From Artocarpus heterophyllus (lineage: Eukaryota; Streptophyta; Magnoliopsida; Rosales; Moraceae): 64,000 nt of DNA. Positions 32,094-44,022 of the stretch are shown here, one piece after another. The DNA lies in NCBI GenBank assembly GCA_025403435.1, contig CM046350.1, positions 5,119,512 through 5,183,511 on the forward strand. The letters run 5' to 3'. Under the pieces are notes generated by a model. That model saw only the letters and a program-made list of their open reading frames with translations, did not search any database and had not been told where the DNA came from. Positions within the stretch are counted from its first letter, which is position 1, and the number at the start of each line of letters is the position of its first letter. Both the position numbers and the translations under genes were made by a program.

Positions 32094-35000
32094 AGAAAAC
32101 AATTGCAGGAACTAGAATTTGAGATTGAGTGGTAAAATGGCTTATCAACTCCTTCAATATCATTGAGTATTTATAAGCATACAGAGAGGTACTAGAGACT
32201 AAGAAATCTGAAATACGCAGAGGTAGTGGCCTCCTTGAAATGTACAGCCACTACTCTCCAAAGCAAACAGACACAGCCGCTATTCTTCATTACAGGCAGG
32301 CAAAGAATGTACACAAGGACAAGAGGCAGAAAACAAACAAAATCAAAGGGGACCAGCTGGTAATATCCCTCTCGACTGAGGTGATGAATTCTTCCTTCAG
32401 TCTTGCTCATACGATGACTTTTCATCCTTTACACCTTCCCTGAAACGCAGCGTCGTGAGGGCTTCAACAGTTAATATTTGTCTGAGTCTGTTGAAGTGTA
32501 GAAGTGACAGTGGTTTTGTTAGAATGTCTGCTATTTGATCTCCCCCAGGTATATGTTGCACACTTAAATGTGAGGTGATTTGATAATGACACGGTGCTGA
32601 GGCTGTCACACCAGATAATTGGAGTGTGAGGTGATTTGATTCCCAATTCTTTTAAAAGCGATTTTAACCAAATCATTTCTGCTGTAGCATTTGCCAAACT
32701 TCTATACTCGGCCTCGGTGGTTGATCTGGAGACCGTTGATTGGTTCTTGGAGCTCCAAGCGATTAAATTCGCTCCGAGAAAAATACAAAATCCTGAGGTG
32801 GATTTGCAATTGTCTGAAGCAGTTGCCTAGTCTGCATCAGAAAACCTATTTAGTTGCAGTTGCGTTGGCACTTTGAGATGGATTCCATGGTCCAGGGTTC
32901 CTTGCAGGTACCGCAAGACCTTTTTATTGCTTGCCAGTGAGTGTCTTTGGGATTGTGCATATATTGGCTAACCTTGTTAACACTGAATGAAATTTCTAGT
33001 CTTGTCATTATTGCATATTGTAAACCTCCAACTATGCTTCTGTAGAGTGTAGCATTCTCATGAGCATCCCCATTTTAGGCTGAGCATGGTGACCCTATAA
33101 TCATAGGTGTAGGCAATGGTTTGGCCTCATGCATTTTGGCCTTGACAAGCAGTTCTACAATGTTTTTTTTTTTACTAAGATGCAGACCCCCCTTAGGTAA
33201 TTTATTCACCTCTATTCCAAAAAAGTAGTGGAGATCGCCTAGGTCTTTGAGTGCAAAACTCTTGTTCAGCTTGTCAATCAGATGTTGCAATTCTAAGGGA
33301 TTGCTACTAGTGATTATAATGTCATCCGCATTGACCAGGATAAGAAGACAGAAATTAAGGGTAATTTTATAGAATAGAGATTGGTCTGTTGTTGAGGATT
33401 TGAAGCCTAGTTGAGCTAGAGATTCCTTCAGCCTATCAAACCATGCTCTTGGGGCTTGCTTGAGTCCATATAGCGCCTTGTTTAGTTTGCATACTAAGGG
33501 ATTTTTCTTGATATCCCCTTGGACAAAGCCTAGAGGCGGCTTCATATATAGTGTTTCTTGTAGGTGTCCATTCAAAAAGGCATTATTTACATCCAATTGT
33601 CTTAGTTTCCAGCCTCTAGCAAGAGCCACAGTAAGTATTACTCAAATTATTGCTGGTTTGACCATTAGACTAAAAGTCTCAGTGAAATCAAAACCTGCCT
33701 TTTGATGGTAGCCTTTGGCTACAAGTCGTGCTTTATACCTGGATACACTTCCATCTGGGTTTCTTTTAATTTGAAAACCTATTTGTAACCAATCAACTGT
33801 CTATCTGTTGGAGGTAGAACTAAAGTCCAAGTGTTATTGGTTAGCAAGGCATTGAACTCTTCTTCCATAGCTTTCTTCCATTGGTTGTGTGTTAGTGCTT
33901 CAGCAGATGAGGTTGGTTCCCTCGTGTCAAGGGAGTCTGCAATGTAAATCTTGGGCTTGAAAATCCCTTTTTTTCCTCTTGTTATCATGGCATGATCATT
34001 CACTAGTATTCTAGGACATGCCACAACTGGTTTCGACAGGTTAGATTGTGCAATTTGAACATCAGTAGTGGAAGTTGGCAAAACATCATTTATATTTGGT
34101 AAACTAGCTTCCTGATTGGTAAAGGATGTTGTGGGAGTGTTTTGTGAGTCCATTGAAAGTGTACGATTGGAAGAGTGAGTGGGAGTGGGCATCTCAGGAG
34201 AATTCATTTTAGTAGGAGAGGGTTGAGAGTCCATTGATTCACTTGAGTTAATTGGAGGAGCTATGGGTACTGCAGGGGTAGGATTGAGATTATTTGAGGT
34301 ATTTGATTGGTTATTGGCAAGTTTTGAAGCAAAGGGAAAGTTGTTCTCATCGAACACTACATGTCTAGAGATGAATATTTTCCCATCAGATGCCATGCAC
34401 TTGTATCCTTTATGCCTATAGCTGTAGCCTAGGAAGGTGCAGGGTGTTGATCTAAACTAAAGTTTATGAGAATTGTAAGGTCTTAACCAAGGGTAACAAG
34501 TACAACCAAAGGGTTTCATTAGGGTATAATCTGGTTTTATTTTAAAAAGGAATTCAAAAGGAGATTTGTTTCCCAGGACTGGAGTTATGGTTCTATTGAT
34601 TGACTAGATTGTTGTTGCCACTGCATCATCCCAATATTTGAAGGGTAAGGAGGCTTGGGATAGTAAGATTAGACACTTTTCAATGATATATTTGTGTTTC
34701 CTTTCTGCTATTCCATTTTGCTCAAAGGTATGTGGGCAAGATAGTATGTGAGTTACCCCAATGTTTTGAAAGAAGGTGCTCAAGGATTTGCATTCCCCTT
34801 GCCAGTCGGTTTGTATGGCTTTGATTTTTTTTTTATCAAATTGTAATTCTACTTGTGCTTTAAAGTGTAAAAAACTTTGGTAGGCATCTGATTTGAGTTT
34901 TAAAAAGTATATCCATGTGTATCTGGAGAAAGAATCAATGAAACTTATATAGTATTTATATCTATTTGAGGAAGGAATATGTGAGGGCCCCCATAAATCA

Positions 35001-37166
35001 GAGTGTATCAACTTGTGTGGTGCACATTATATTCTGTGGTAGAGGGTGTGAAAGGCAGTTTGTGACTGCTTCCCAATTGACAGTCTTTGCACACAAAGGA
35101 ACTGAGCTTTTCATTTATGTAAGGAAGATTACACTCATTTAAAGTTCTTTTTACAATTTTCATTGAGGGATGTCCCATACGCCTATGCCATAACTCTAAT
35201 GAACTGACTTTAGGTCCTAGACTATGACTAACTTTAGCAACATTGATAGAAGATGGATGCTGATTTGTGGAATGAAAAACGGCTTTTTTTGGAGAGAAAA
35301 CAACTGGATTGACTGGAGAGACAACTTGGTTTAGACTTGAAGATGATGATGATGGAATCAAGGAATTGGATAGGCAGGTGAGATTGAACTTGTAGAGGCC
35401 ATTACTAGTTCTTCCTTGCAGCAAAGTTGAACCCGTTGCTAGGTCCTTAACAAGGCATACAGAAGGATGAAATTCAAAGAAAACATTATTATCTTTAGCA
35501 AAACGTGAGACACTTATAAGATTTTTGGTAATTTGTGGAACATGTAATACTTTGTTCAGATGAAAGACTTTTGAGATAGAGGTGAAACTAGTTTTGCAAT
35601 ATGTTTGATGTTTATACCTGTTCCATTTCCCATGTACAGTTTGCCTGAACCACCATATTCTAAAGCAATGCTCAAGTTGGACAGATCATTGGTCACATGG
35701 TTGGTGGCGCCTGTGTCAAGGAAGCAGCAGCTATCAGAGGTGTTGTTAGGAGTGGTCAATAGGGCAGACATGGTAGAGTTCCCACCAGGAGAGGAATGCC
35801 CAGAACCTTGAGCTGAGGATTGAATGCTAGTGAAGTTGGGGTCAAAACGATAGTAGCACTTTTGCACTGTGTGTCCCATTTTTCCACAGAGCTAACATTG
35901 AGGTCGACCACCTTTGTTCCAGGAACGTCCTCCTCGAGCTCCTCTTCCTCTTCCATGAACATTGTTGCAATAGCTTGGAATATGTTGGTTCTGGTGATGT
36001 GAGAAACGCTGATTGCCTAGTTTCTTACTTTGGCCTTGTGTCACCAGATTAGCTAAGGCCTAAGATCCATCAACATTCACAACATTTTGTTCCAGACGAT
36101 TTTCATGGGCCAACAGGAGAACGGTCACATCAGTCAGAGTGTAGGAGTCTATTTTAGAGGTCACGGTAACGACTACAGAGTCATACTCACTCCTAAGACC
36201 AGCAAGAATATTGAGGATTTTATCTTTATCAGAGAGTGAGTGTCCAACTAAGGCTAGCATATCAGCCAAAGTTTTCATCTTGACCAAGTATTGGCTCATG
36301 GTAAGGCCAGTTTTTTTGAGACTTTGCAACTGCAGTTTGAACTGCATAATTCTAGCTCTAGAACGAGCACCAAAAAGATTTTGAAGAGCTTCCTAGATGT
36401 CATTTGAGGTGTGGCATCCAACCATTTGAGCCAATATACTGGGGTCCATTGAAGCCAATAACCAAGAGATAAGTAGTTGATCCTGACAACACCAAGCTAC
36501 ATAGTTAGGATTGACTGAGCCAGGACAGCCATTCACAGAGGGTTGCATTTCAGCTGGGCAAGTGTTTGTTCCTAAGAGGAAGCTTTCCAGACCAAAGCCA
36601 CAAACGGAGGCTAGGATTTGGTGTTCCCATAGAAGAAAGTTGGTTTCATATAACTTGATAGTGATTGCCTGAGAAAAGGGACTAAAGAACTGAACAGTAG
36701 CATTTTGTTGGTTTGGTTGGACTGCACGATTTTGGGTGGTCTCGGAGGTTGAATTTGTTTGTGAAGAAGGTGAGTTATTGGAAGCCATTTTGGGTTGCAA
36801 AGCAACGGTTCTGATGCCAAAGAAACAATTGCAGGAACTGGAATTTGAGATTGAGTGGTAAAATGGCTTATTAGTTCCTTCAATATCATTGAGTGTTTAT
36901 AAGCATACAGAGAGGTACTAGAGACTGAGAAATCTGAAATATGCAGAGGTAGTGGCCTCCTTGAAATGTACAGCTACTACTCTCCAAAACAAGCAGACAC
37001 AGCCCACACCCACTCCTCTTCACTACAGGCAGGCAAAGAATGTACACAAGGACAGGAGGCAGAAAACAAACAAAATCAGAGGGGACCAACTGGTAATATC
37101 CCTCTCGACTAAGGTGATGAATTCTTCCTTCAGTCTTGCTCAGACGATGACGTTTCATCCTTTACA
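32094..37166 (-). mobile_element. decayed Copia retrotransposon inside the kinase gene, GAAAG target duplication
   Basis: LTRs at 32094-32433 and 36821-37166 (about 340 bp, roughly 6% different by eye) are flanked by perfect GAAAG duplications (32089-32093, 37167-37171). On the minus strand each LTR begins TGTAAAGGATG and ends GTTT(T)CT, a TG...CT terminus. A TGGCATCAGA primer-binding site lies one base inside the 5' LTR. A purine tract AGGGAAGG precedes the 3' LTR. All domains are present but broken: GAG 36060-36800, zinc knuckle and protease about 35556-35900, integrase 34604-35424, a connecting region 33779-34396, RT 33075-33629 and RNase H about 32397-32760. The domain order and LDTGA-type protease make it Copia, perhaps the Ale/Retrofit lineage. 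Confidence 0.93.
32397..36800 (-). pseudogene. Copia polyprotein remnant (GAG-PR-IN-RT-RH), many lesions
   Basis: The coding pieces lie in order on the minus strand but are broken by stops and frameshifts. GAG stops after HTSNDI, and a CAG-to-TAG change falls inside the zinc knuckle (QC*LCGKMGH). The protease block reads DTGATNHVT. The integrase shows HRRMGH, DLWG and QNGIAER, but the expected second Asp block reads QTDWQGE. RT keeps [10 protein letters not shown] and LYGLKQAPR, but the catalytic YVDD has become NADD. The RNase H tail keeps IADILTKPL. It cannot encode a working polyprotein. Confidence 0.88.
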
Positions 37167-39675
37167 GAAAGCTTCGTTTACACAAACCGATGCTCATGAT
37201 TCCTTGGTTCCTGGATGTACTCCATGTACTGGTCCCGCTCAGTGGAGAGGAATTTTGTGCCATAATGGCATTATCACGGGAATTAGCCTTCAAGGATTGG
37301 GTTTATCTGGGAAAATAGATGTTTCTTCGCTTCATGAAGTAACGGGTCTATAATCAGCTTTGCCAACAATTCATTTTCTGGCACAATCCGGGATTTAAGC
37401 GATTTGGGTGCTCTGAGGGCGATCTACTTGTCCGATAATCAGTTTACCAGAGATATCCCATGGGATTACTTTAAGAAAATGGTCTTCTTGAAGAAATTGT
37501 CACTTTCAAATAATGATTTTGTTGGTAGCATACCTTTTTCCTTGTCTCAGCTCTCTCGCCTCGTCGAATTGCATGTCGAGAATAACCGGTTCCGTGGAAG
37601 CATTCCGTCCCTTTACATGCCGAATCTGGTGTCCCTCAACATGTCCAACAACAAATTGGAAGGGGAAATTCCGACCAGCCTATCGAAATTTGGGGGGGCC
37701 TCGTTCACGGGGAACAGCTCAGTAGGACATGTCAATCGACGGCGGTCGATTCGAAGAAGATTGTTGCCGCGGCAATAACTTCCGCGTTTGTGATAATCTC
37801 CACTGCCATGTTGCTGATCTTGAAAACGAAGCGAAAACGAAAGGAGGATTTTGGCAAGCTCGGAAAAGAGGGCGTGAAAGAGGCCCCTGTCGAGGTTCAC
37901 GTGAGTTCGCTTAACAAGAAGGAATTAATTGATTCGGTTCGAAAGGACAGCTCAATTAACAGTAACAATAATAGTAATGTGTTGGCAGACATAGTGATGG
38001 TGAACGACAAGAAGGGCGAGTTTGGGATGCCGGATTTGATGAAGGCGTCAGCAGAGGTGCTCGGGAATGGAGCGATGGGATCGTCGTACAAGGCGATGAT
38101 GGCGAATGGGATAGCTGTTGCGGTGAAGAGGATAAAGGACATGAATGTGAAAGGGAAAGATGAGTTTGATCTAGACATTAGGCGGCTTGGGAAGCTTAAA
38201 CGTTGGAATGTCTTGTCCCCTTTGGCTTACCATTACAGGAAGGAAGAGAAATTGGTGGTGTATGAGTATGTCCCTAATGGCAACTTGCTTTATCTGCTTC
38301 ATGGTATGAAACTTCCTTAATTACCTCACCTTTTCTTTTGAAAAATTACTACTAAACGTGTATCACTCTTGCTGATTGCCAACAGAACTGTCACATAGCT
38401 CGTACTAATCATGATACAATACATTTTCAGTGTGATGAAGAGTATTTGTTGACCCTAATCTTTTAATTACCAAGAGCCAAACAAAATAGAGATACACAAA
38501 ACACGTTCATAAAGTTTATCGTGATTCACGAATTGTTATTATGAACACGTCTATTTTTAACCTTTGTAGAATTTCACTGTGATGAAAAAATTAAGATTAT
38601 AAGAGAATTACACATCTCATACAAATCTCTAATTTGTGTGTTTTTTCTTTCTCAACTTCTCTAAACTATAAAATTAATGCTCCCTTCCATTTATATAATC
38701 AAGCCAATTGAAAAAATTGTAATATACACACGCAAAGAGTTTTATCTATTATCAATTTTATCCTAAATAGTTCAATATTAGTTGATGCTTTGCATGTTGA
38801 CTCTATTTCAGGACAAAATAATGATTAAGCTTCGTAACTTAATCAATATCGCTCTTTTATTTCTAAATATTTATCAAAAGAAGAAAAATGAGTCTATTCT
38901 AATAAAAAGATTTATGATCTTTACAGGTGAGCATGGATCTTCTCACGTTGAGCTGAATTGGCCTGCCCGTTTGAAGAATGTTCAAGGAATCGCCGAAGGG
39001 TTGGGATATCTACACAAAGAACTTGCTTCCTTTGATTTACCTCATGGCAATCTCAAGTCTACCAATGTCCTTCTTGGCCCTAACCACGAGCCCTTAATAT
39101 CCGAATATGGATTTAGTCCCCTCATCAACCCCACAAGTGTATCACAAGTAATGTTCGCCTACAATGCACCGGAATTCGCACAAAATGGCCAAGTCTCCAA
39201 CAAATCCAACATCTGCTGCCTAGGAATCATCATTCTCGAAATCCTGACCGGGAAATTCCCTTCTCAATATCTCAACATCGGCAAAGGAGGGACTGATGTA
39301 GTCCAGCGGGTGGCGACGGCGATCTCCAAAGTGTGAGACTTGGCTGAGTTGTTAGACCCTGAAATATCAAGCGTCACTTCATCAAGGAATTCACGTGGAG
39401 AAATGAAGAGGCTCCTCCGCATTGGTGCGGCCTGCACCGAGAGCGACCCCGAGAGGCGGCTCTGCGCCGAGGAGGCCATTCGGAGAATAGATGATATTCA
39501 GGCAGTGGGAGGGCATGAGGGTAGTAGTAAAACTATGCAAGTGTTGCCGTCGCTTCGAGATGGTTGTGCAGACTCCACGCCACAAATAGTTGACAATGGA
39601 GCGAGTTTGATAGAAGAAAATGAGGAGATTTCGGTGAGAAGAAAAATTCGGAATGGTGAGAGTTTTGCCTTTTAA
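37167..39675 (+). pseudogene. main body of the pollen-receptor-like LRR kinase pseudogene (LRRs, TM, pseudokinase)
   Basis: Continuing from 32093, the stretch encodes the LRR cap and first repeat (…WRGILCHNGIITGISLQG) and is frameshifted at about 37350 (stop TAA 37351). LRRs follow at 37354-37735 (LSDLGALRAIYLSDNQF, then LVSLNMSNNKLEGEIP). A second frameshift at about 37740 leads into the membrane helix (KKIVAAAITSAFVIISTAML) and the kinase N-lobe (GNGAMGSSYKA, VAVKRI). An intron lies at 38304-38926 (GT/AG, phase 1). The C-lobe has HGNLKSTNVLL instead of HRD and EYGF instead of DFG, as in PRK-family pseudokinases, then a TGA at 39334. The original stop is at 39673-39675. PRK proteins act at the pollen tube membrane in signalling to ROP-GEFs. 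With an insertion, three frameshifts and a stop, no full protein is possible. Confidence 0.9.
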
Positions 39676-41324
39676 ACCCCCTAAGTTGCTTCTGCAGGCA
39701 TTGTGTTCAAGCCGGGGGGAAATTTTTGAGCTTTTCTTGGGAAATTTTATATGATCATTCGTTTTTGGCACCGATAGCAAATGGAAAAGAGGAATATACA
39801 GTGTACTGTTCTGAGTTAACTTTGACTCTCTCTCTCGCTCTCTCTTTTTTTTTTGATAGATTTTGCTTGTTTTATTGAGTATTTATGTATAGAACCATTT
39901 GAATTTTTTAGCTTCTAGTGATATACTACAATCAGTAGAGAAATTGCTAGACATTTTTTCAAAGTTTTTCCTTCTAACTCGGCCTTTCAAGATTACGAAG
40001 TTCTTTTTGAACTTATTATTATATTTCATTATTCTCACTATCCACGTCTCCATGTATAACTGGTCCATAGAAAATTAAAAAGCCAAAAAATTTCCATTAG
40101 CTTGGCGGCTTATAAACGTTGGATTTAGCTTCCATATCTGTTTTTTATGTCTCCTTCTTATATCCTTTAATAATATCATTCTACGTCAATTTAAAATAAT
40201 GATACGTCAATTAAAATATTTTAATTGATATAATTAGTAACACCATATTTTAGTCGACATAATAACCTAATTGACGTGCTATAATATTATAGATATTAAA
40301 GAAACATAAATAAAGGATAAAGAGTCGGTTCCATACATGCGATGCATAAGGCTGCAAATAAGAAAAACGTGATATAATTATGTAAACGACTTTGCGTACA
40401 AGATATTGGAAGGAAGACGCCTGCAATTTGGCAAGCATTTCGCCAGTATGTTACGTATCAAACATGTCTCTCTTTCTCTCTCTCCTTTTTTTCCCCTTCT
40501 TTTCCCTCCACCAATGATTTTTTTAAGGGTATTATATCTGTGTATGCATATGTATATTACAGTGTGTACATATGTATATACTTCCGTTGTTAATGTTGAC
40601 GTCTTCTTTTAAAGTGGTCGTTTATATAGGGTGTGCCTTCTAATTGCTATATTGTCGTTTTCACAATGATGTCGTTTTGTCAAGTTTTATGTCGTTTAAA
40701 GGTGGTGTCAGATTTCATTATTTTCTATTAATTATCTTTTGTTCCTTTTTTTAAATTTTGACGTCAACTTTAGTATTGATTTATAAGGTTTTCTGTTGTT
40801 TTGGAAAATATAATTTGGTCTTCAGACGCACATATTTATAAACTGAACTCATGTTTTAGATGTTGATGTCTTCTTTTGAGATTGTCGTTTTAATGTAGAC
40901 GTCGTCTTGAAGCGATGTTATTAGTCTTCAAGAGTTTCGTGCTACGATATATTCTCAACTTCATAAAAGTCATGTATTTCTCATGTATGCGTGTATGTAC
41001 TGCTCAATTATGCACGCACAGATATGCCAATACGTATATAGGCACGCACTTTTTTTTTTTTTTTGAAGGAGAATACACACACTCTTTTGATGTTGTCGTT
41101 TACATAGATTTTTAGAGTTTTTTTTTTGTGTCTAATGTCTATTCGCTGTTCTATTCTCGTTTCCAAGGACGATCACGGTTTTTTGAGAACTTTCTCGTTT
41201 TGTTAAGCTTCTGTCGTTTAAGGTTAATGGCCTTTTTCAATTATTGTCGTTTTACAATGTTTAGGTCGTTTTTCTTCATTGTCTTTAATTAATGATTCGA
41301 TGTATTGAAAATACATGTCGTCTT
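39676..41324. other. spacer; GTCGTTT-rich decayed repeat from about 40550
   Basis: After the kinase 3' end there is a CT-rich stretch (39821-39855) and AT-rich DNA. From about 40550 the motif TGTCGTTT or GTCGTTT recurs many times (for example near 40654, 40671, 40690, 40883, 41092, 41210, 41244 and 41265), together with 'atgtatata…' and 'gttgacgtcttcttttaaa' blocks. This suggests an old tandem repeat with units of several hundred bases. No coding frame was found. Confidence 0.45.
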
Positions 41325-41970
41325 TGGTGGGGTGTGCTCGGGCCCTTTTCTTAGAGAGTTGACCTCGGTTGTTCGACCACTTTATTTGGATAAAAGCTAT
41401 TTTTGAAGTCCACACAACTCCCCATTGATCGGTGCCTTTTCCCAAGGTGATCCCTAGAGCCTCATTTGGCCGCCACCCAAGATGTCACCTCATCGGGAAT
41501 AACACATGCCAGGGACGAATGGATATAACCTGAAACTAGGTAATAGGTAATAACTCATTTCTAATGCCGCCGCATGGCCTCATTACAGCCTTCATATGAA
41601 AGGTTGCTCATTTTCTGGAATGTGACACTTGTCACCTAACCCTTGACACCACCACATAGAGCATCCGAGCCAAGGGTCAAACCCGTTTTACACCTAATCT
41701 AAGTGGTGGCCTATTAATAGGAAACATTTACTCCATCACCAAGGTAAGTGGAATTTCTTACACCTAACTCTACTTTCACTCTCGGCCGAACAAGTACCTG
41801 ACTTAAGCGTCGGAGAGCCTTTGACTGGCACTACACCAGTGTCCCCGTGACCTCTAAAGCATCCCCTCTTCTTGTTGCAAGTTCCCCTCGAGAATTCGAG
41901 ACGAGCTAGATAAGTATTCCGACCACGTGCACAGCTGCACGTGGTGTTGATCAGCAGCTAAGCATCAACA
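41325..41970 (+). mobile_element. solo LTR, 646 bp, with GTCTT target duplication
   Basis: It begins TGGTGGGGTGTGCTCGGG and ends GCTAAGCATCAACA. A perfect GTCTT duplication flanks it (41320-41324 and 41971-41975). The CTATTAATAGG at about 41709 sits where a TATA box is expected on the plus strand and looks like a mutated CTATAAATAGG. The late block 'cacgtggtgttgatcagcagc…catcaaca' is typical of the 3' end of plant Ty3-type LTRs. It has no internal region. It interrupts the GTCGTTT-rich repeat. Confidence 0.78.
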
Positions 41971-42259
41971 GTCTTCTATGCGTGTTTGTCGTTTTTTCAA
42001 CTCTTCGATATCTGCATGAGTGTATATGTCTATGTATTCTACACTTTCGTTTTTAAAAATTTTAAGGTCAATGTTCGCTTTTGAGAATGTCATTTGGATT
42101 GGTGTGTCTGGTCATCATTTTATTCTCATAACCCTATCATTTTATTGTCACTTCATCATATTTATGTTATTTTAAGTATTGTATTGTGCTTAAAATTTTG
42201 TGTCATTTACCCTTCAAAAAAATTTGTGTCGTTCGTACACATACATGTGTATGAACTAA

Positions 42260-42703
42260 TTAGGGTCCATTTGGTAAATGTATTCAAATTAGTGATTTGA
42301 TTTGAGTTATGTTATTTGAATTAGAATATGATTTAGTGATTTGAATTGATACTTGGATGTGCATTTAAGTTTTAATCTCAGTATGCAATAAAATTGAAAT
42401 TTGTGTTTTAAGATGCAGTGAAAATAGCTTTTGATTTATTGACAAATCTAATAAAATCTTAATGTTAATGATCTTAAAGAATATGTAATATGGTTTTTAA
42501 TTTATTCATCTTTTCACTAGGAACACAATAAAAAAGAATCATCTCATTTGGATATCAAATGAAGAAGTTATTATTTTTTTCTTAAATATAAGAGAGAGAA
42601 TTTCAGCTTTTACTGTAACAAAGATATCCAAGTATAAAGGATTCTTGATACTCAAATCAAATTTTGAGTCTCTTGAATCTAAAGAATACTTCAACCAAAC
42701 GCA
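42260..42703. mobile_element. MITE copy C ('gggtccatttggtaa' family)
   Basis: The left end is AGGGTCCATTTGGTAA; the right end read inverted starts GCGTTTGGTTGAAG. The interior is collinear with copies A and B at 27537-28504, including 'gatatccaagtata' and 'gattcttgatactcaaat'. Non-coding. Confidence 0.6.
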
Positions 42704-43512
42704 ATCTCATTTCCCTAATAATGCCTTGTAATGCTGTCTATTGTTTCTTCTCATTTTTAAGGATGATGGTTTCGTCAAGTCTTCATTATGGAGTTTTGGC
42801 ATTTGAAAGTTCTTTCCTTTTTTTAAAGTTTGCGGTTTCTTTTTTTTTTTTTTTTCCTTTTTTGTCCTCTTAAGTTGGTGGGTTCGAAATATAGTACTTT
42901 GAAACTTTTTTTTGTTTGAAATAGGACTTTTGAAAAATATGATTTTAAAACTGAATTCAAAGTCTTGAAAACTAGGGAAGATGTTTTGGAATTTAAGACG
43001 AATTTTGAGGTCAAACAAGCATGATTTGACAATTCTGGGAGAAGAATTTCTGGGCTGGACATTTGCGACTGGACTGGAGGTATTTGGATCATATCTCCTT
43101 TCACAACCCATTCTCGCCGTTCAAAATGAGACTTCAGAATACAAAAATGATCTGACAGAAATTTAAGTTCATATGCGAAAAAAGACAATTTTATTGATCG
43201 CATAAATTTGCCCAAAAAAAAAGAAAGTCAACCATAGTCTAGATCATGGGTCATACAGCTGGAAAGACCGAAATATGAAAACAATAGTAATATTTTGTTT
43301 CTAAAGAATAATAATAATAAAGCTCCTTACAGCCGGAGATTCAATAATATATTAAAATGAAATTTAAACAATAGGCTCAAATTCATAGGCCTCTAACCTG
43401 GCAGTGGCACATAACAATTTTCTTTAGACCTTTGCAATCAAAGTTTCCCACTACAAGACAAAACAACAAATTAGAGAACTTATCACTGTATATATTTATG
43501 ATTATTTTTATA
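42704..43512. other. spacer, no gene seen
   Basis: The stretch 42990-43200 is of more mixed composition, but the frames in it (42823-43215 on the minus strand) have no recognisable motif. The remainder is T-rich low complexity. Confidence 0.35.
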
Positions 43513-43690
43513 AGATGTTTGGAAAGGTGGTGAGAACTAGTGATGAGAACCACTTTTATTGTAGCATGTGAGAATTTTACACTATAATATATTTTTTTTA
43601 TTATTACTGTAGCATGTTAGAGCTTTACATTGTTTATAACTGAGATTATGGTAGGAACTGAGTGATTCCCACCACTACAAAACATTCCCT
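43513..43690. mobile_element. MITE of the 'ctacagta' family
   Basis: Ends are GATGTTTGGAAAGGTGGTGAGAAC and, inverted, GGGAATGTTTTGTAGTGGTGGGAATC. The core has 'attgtagcatgtgagaatttt' and 'ctgtagcatgttagagcttta', the same units as in 10291-10452. Confidence 0.55.
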
Positions 43691-43862
43691 TATTCGTACA
43701 AAAACATTGAACCAAGACCCTTATTGGCATTCCACTGCCTATTATTTGACAAGTTTTCTTCCTTTTTTTTTTTTTGAAGGGACAAGTTTTCTTCCTAATA
43801 ATTAATAAATGTAACAATTAATCAATCAAATGCAGAAAAAAAATTAAGAACACAAAAAAAAA

Positions 43863-44022
43863 ATCAGAAAAATTAAGCCTTAATTTTCATGAGAGGAAAT
43901 TTTTGAGTCAAACAAAATTGAAATTGTGCCATTGTAAAACAAAAAAAAAAATCAGAAAAATTAAGAATTTTCATGAGAGGAAATTTTTGAGTTAAACAAA
44001 ATCGAAATTGTGCCATTGTAAA
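43863..44022. repeat. two-unit tandem duplication of about 80 bp
   Basis: Unit 1 (about 43863-43949) and unit 2 (about 43951-44022) share 'atcagaaaaattaag', 'ttttcatgagagg' and 'aaattgtgccattgtaaaa', with only a few differences and a short deletion. It is a recent local duplication with no coding role. Confidence 0.75.
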
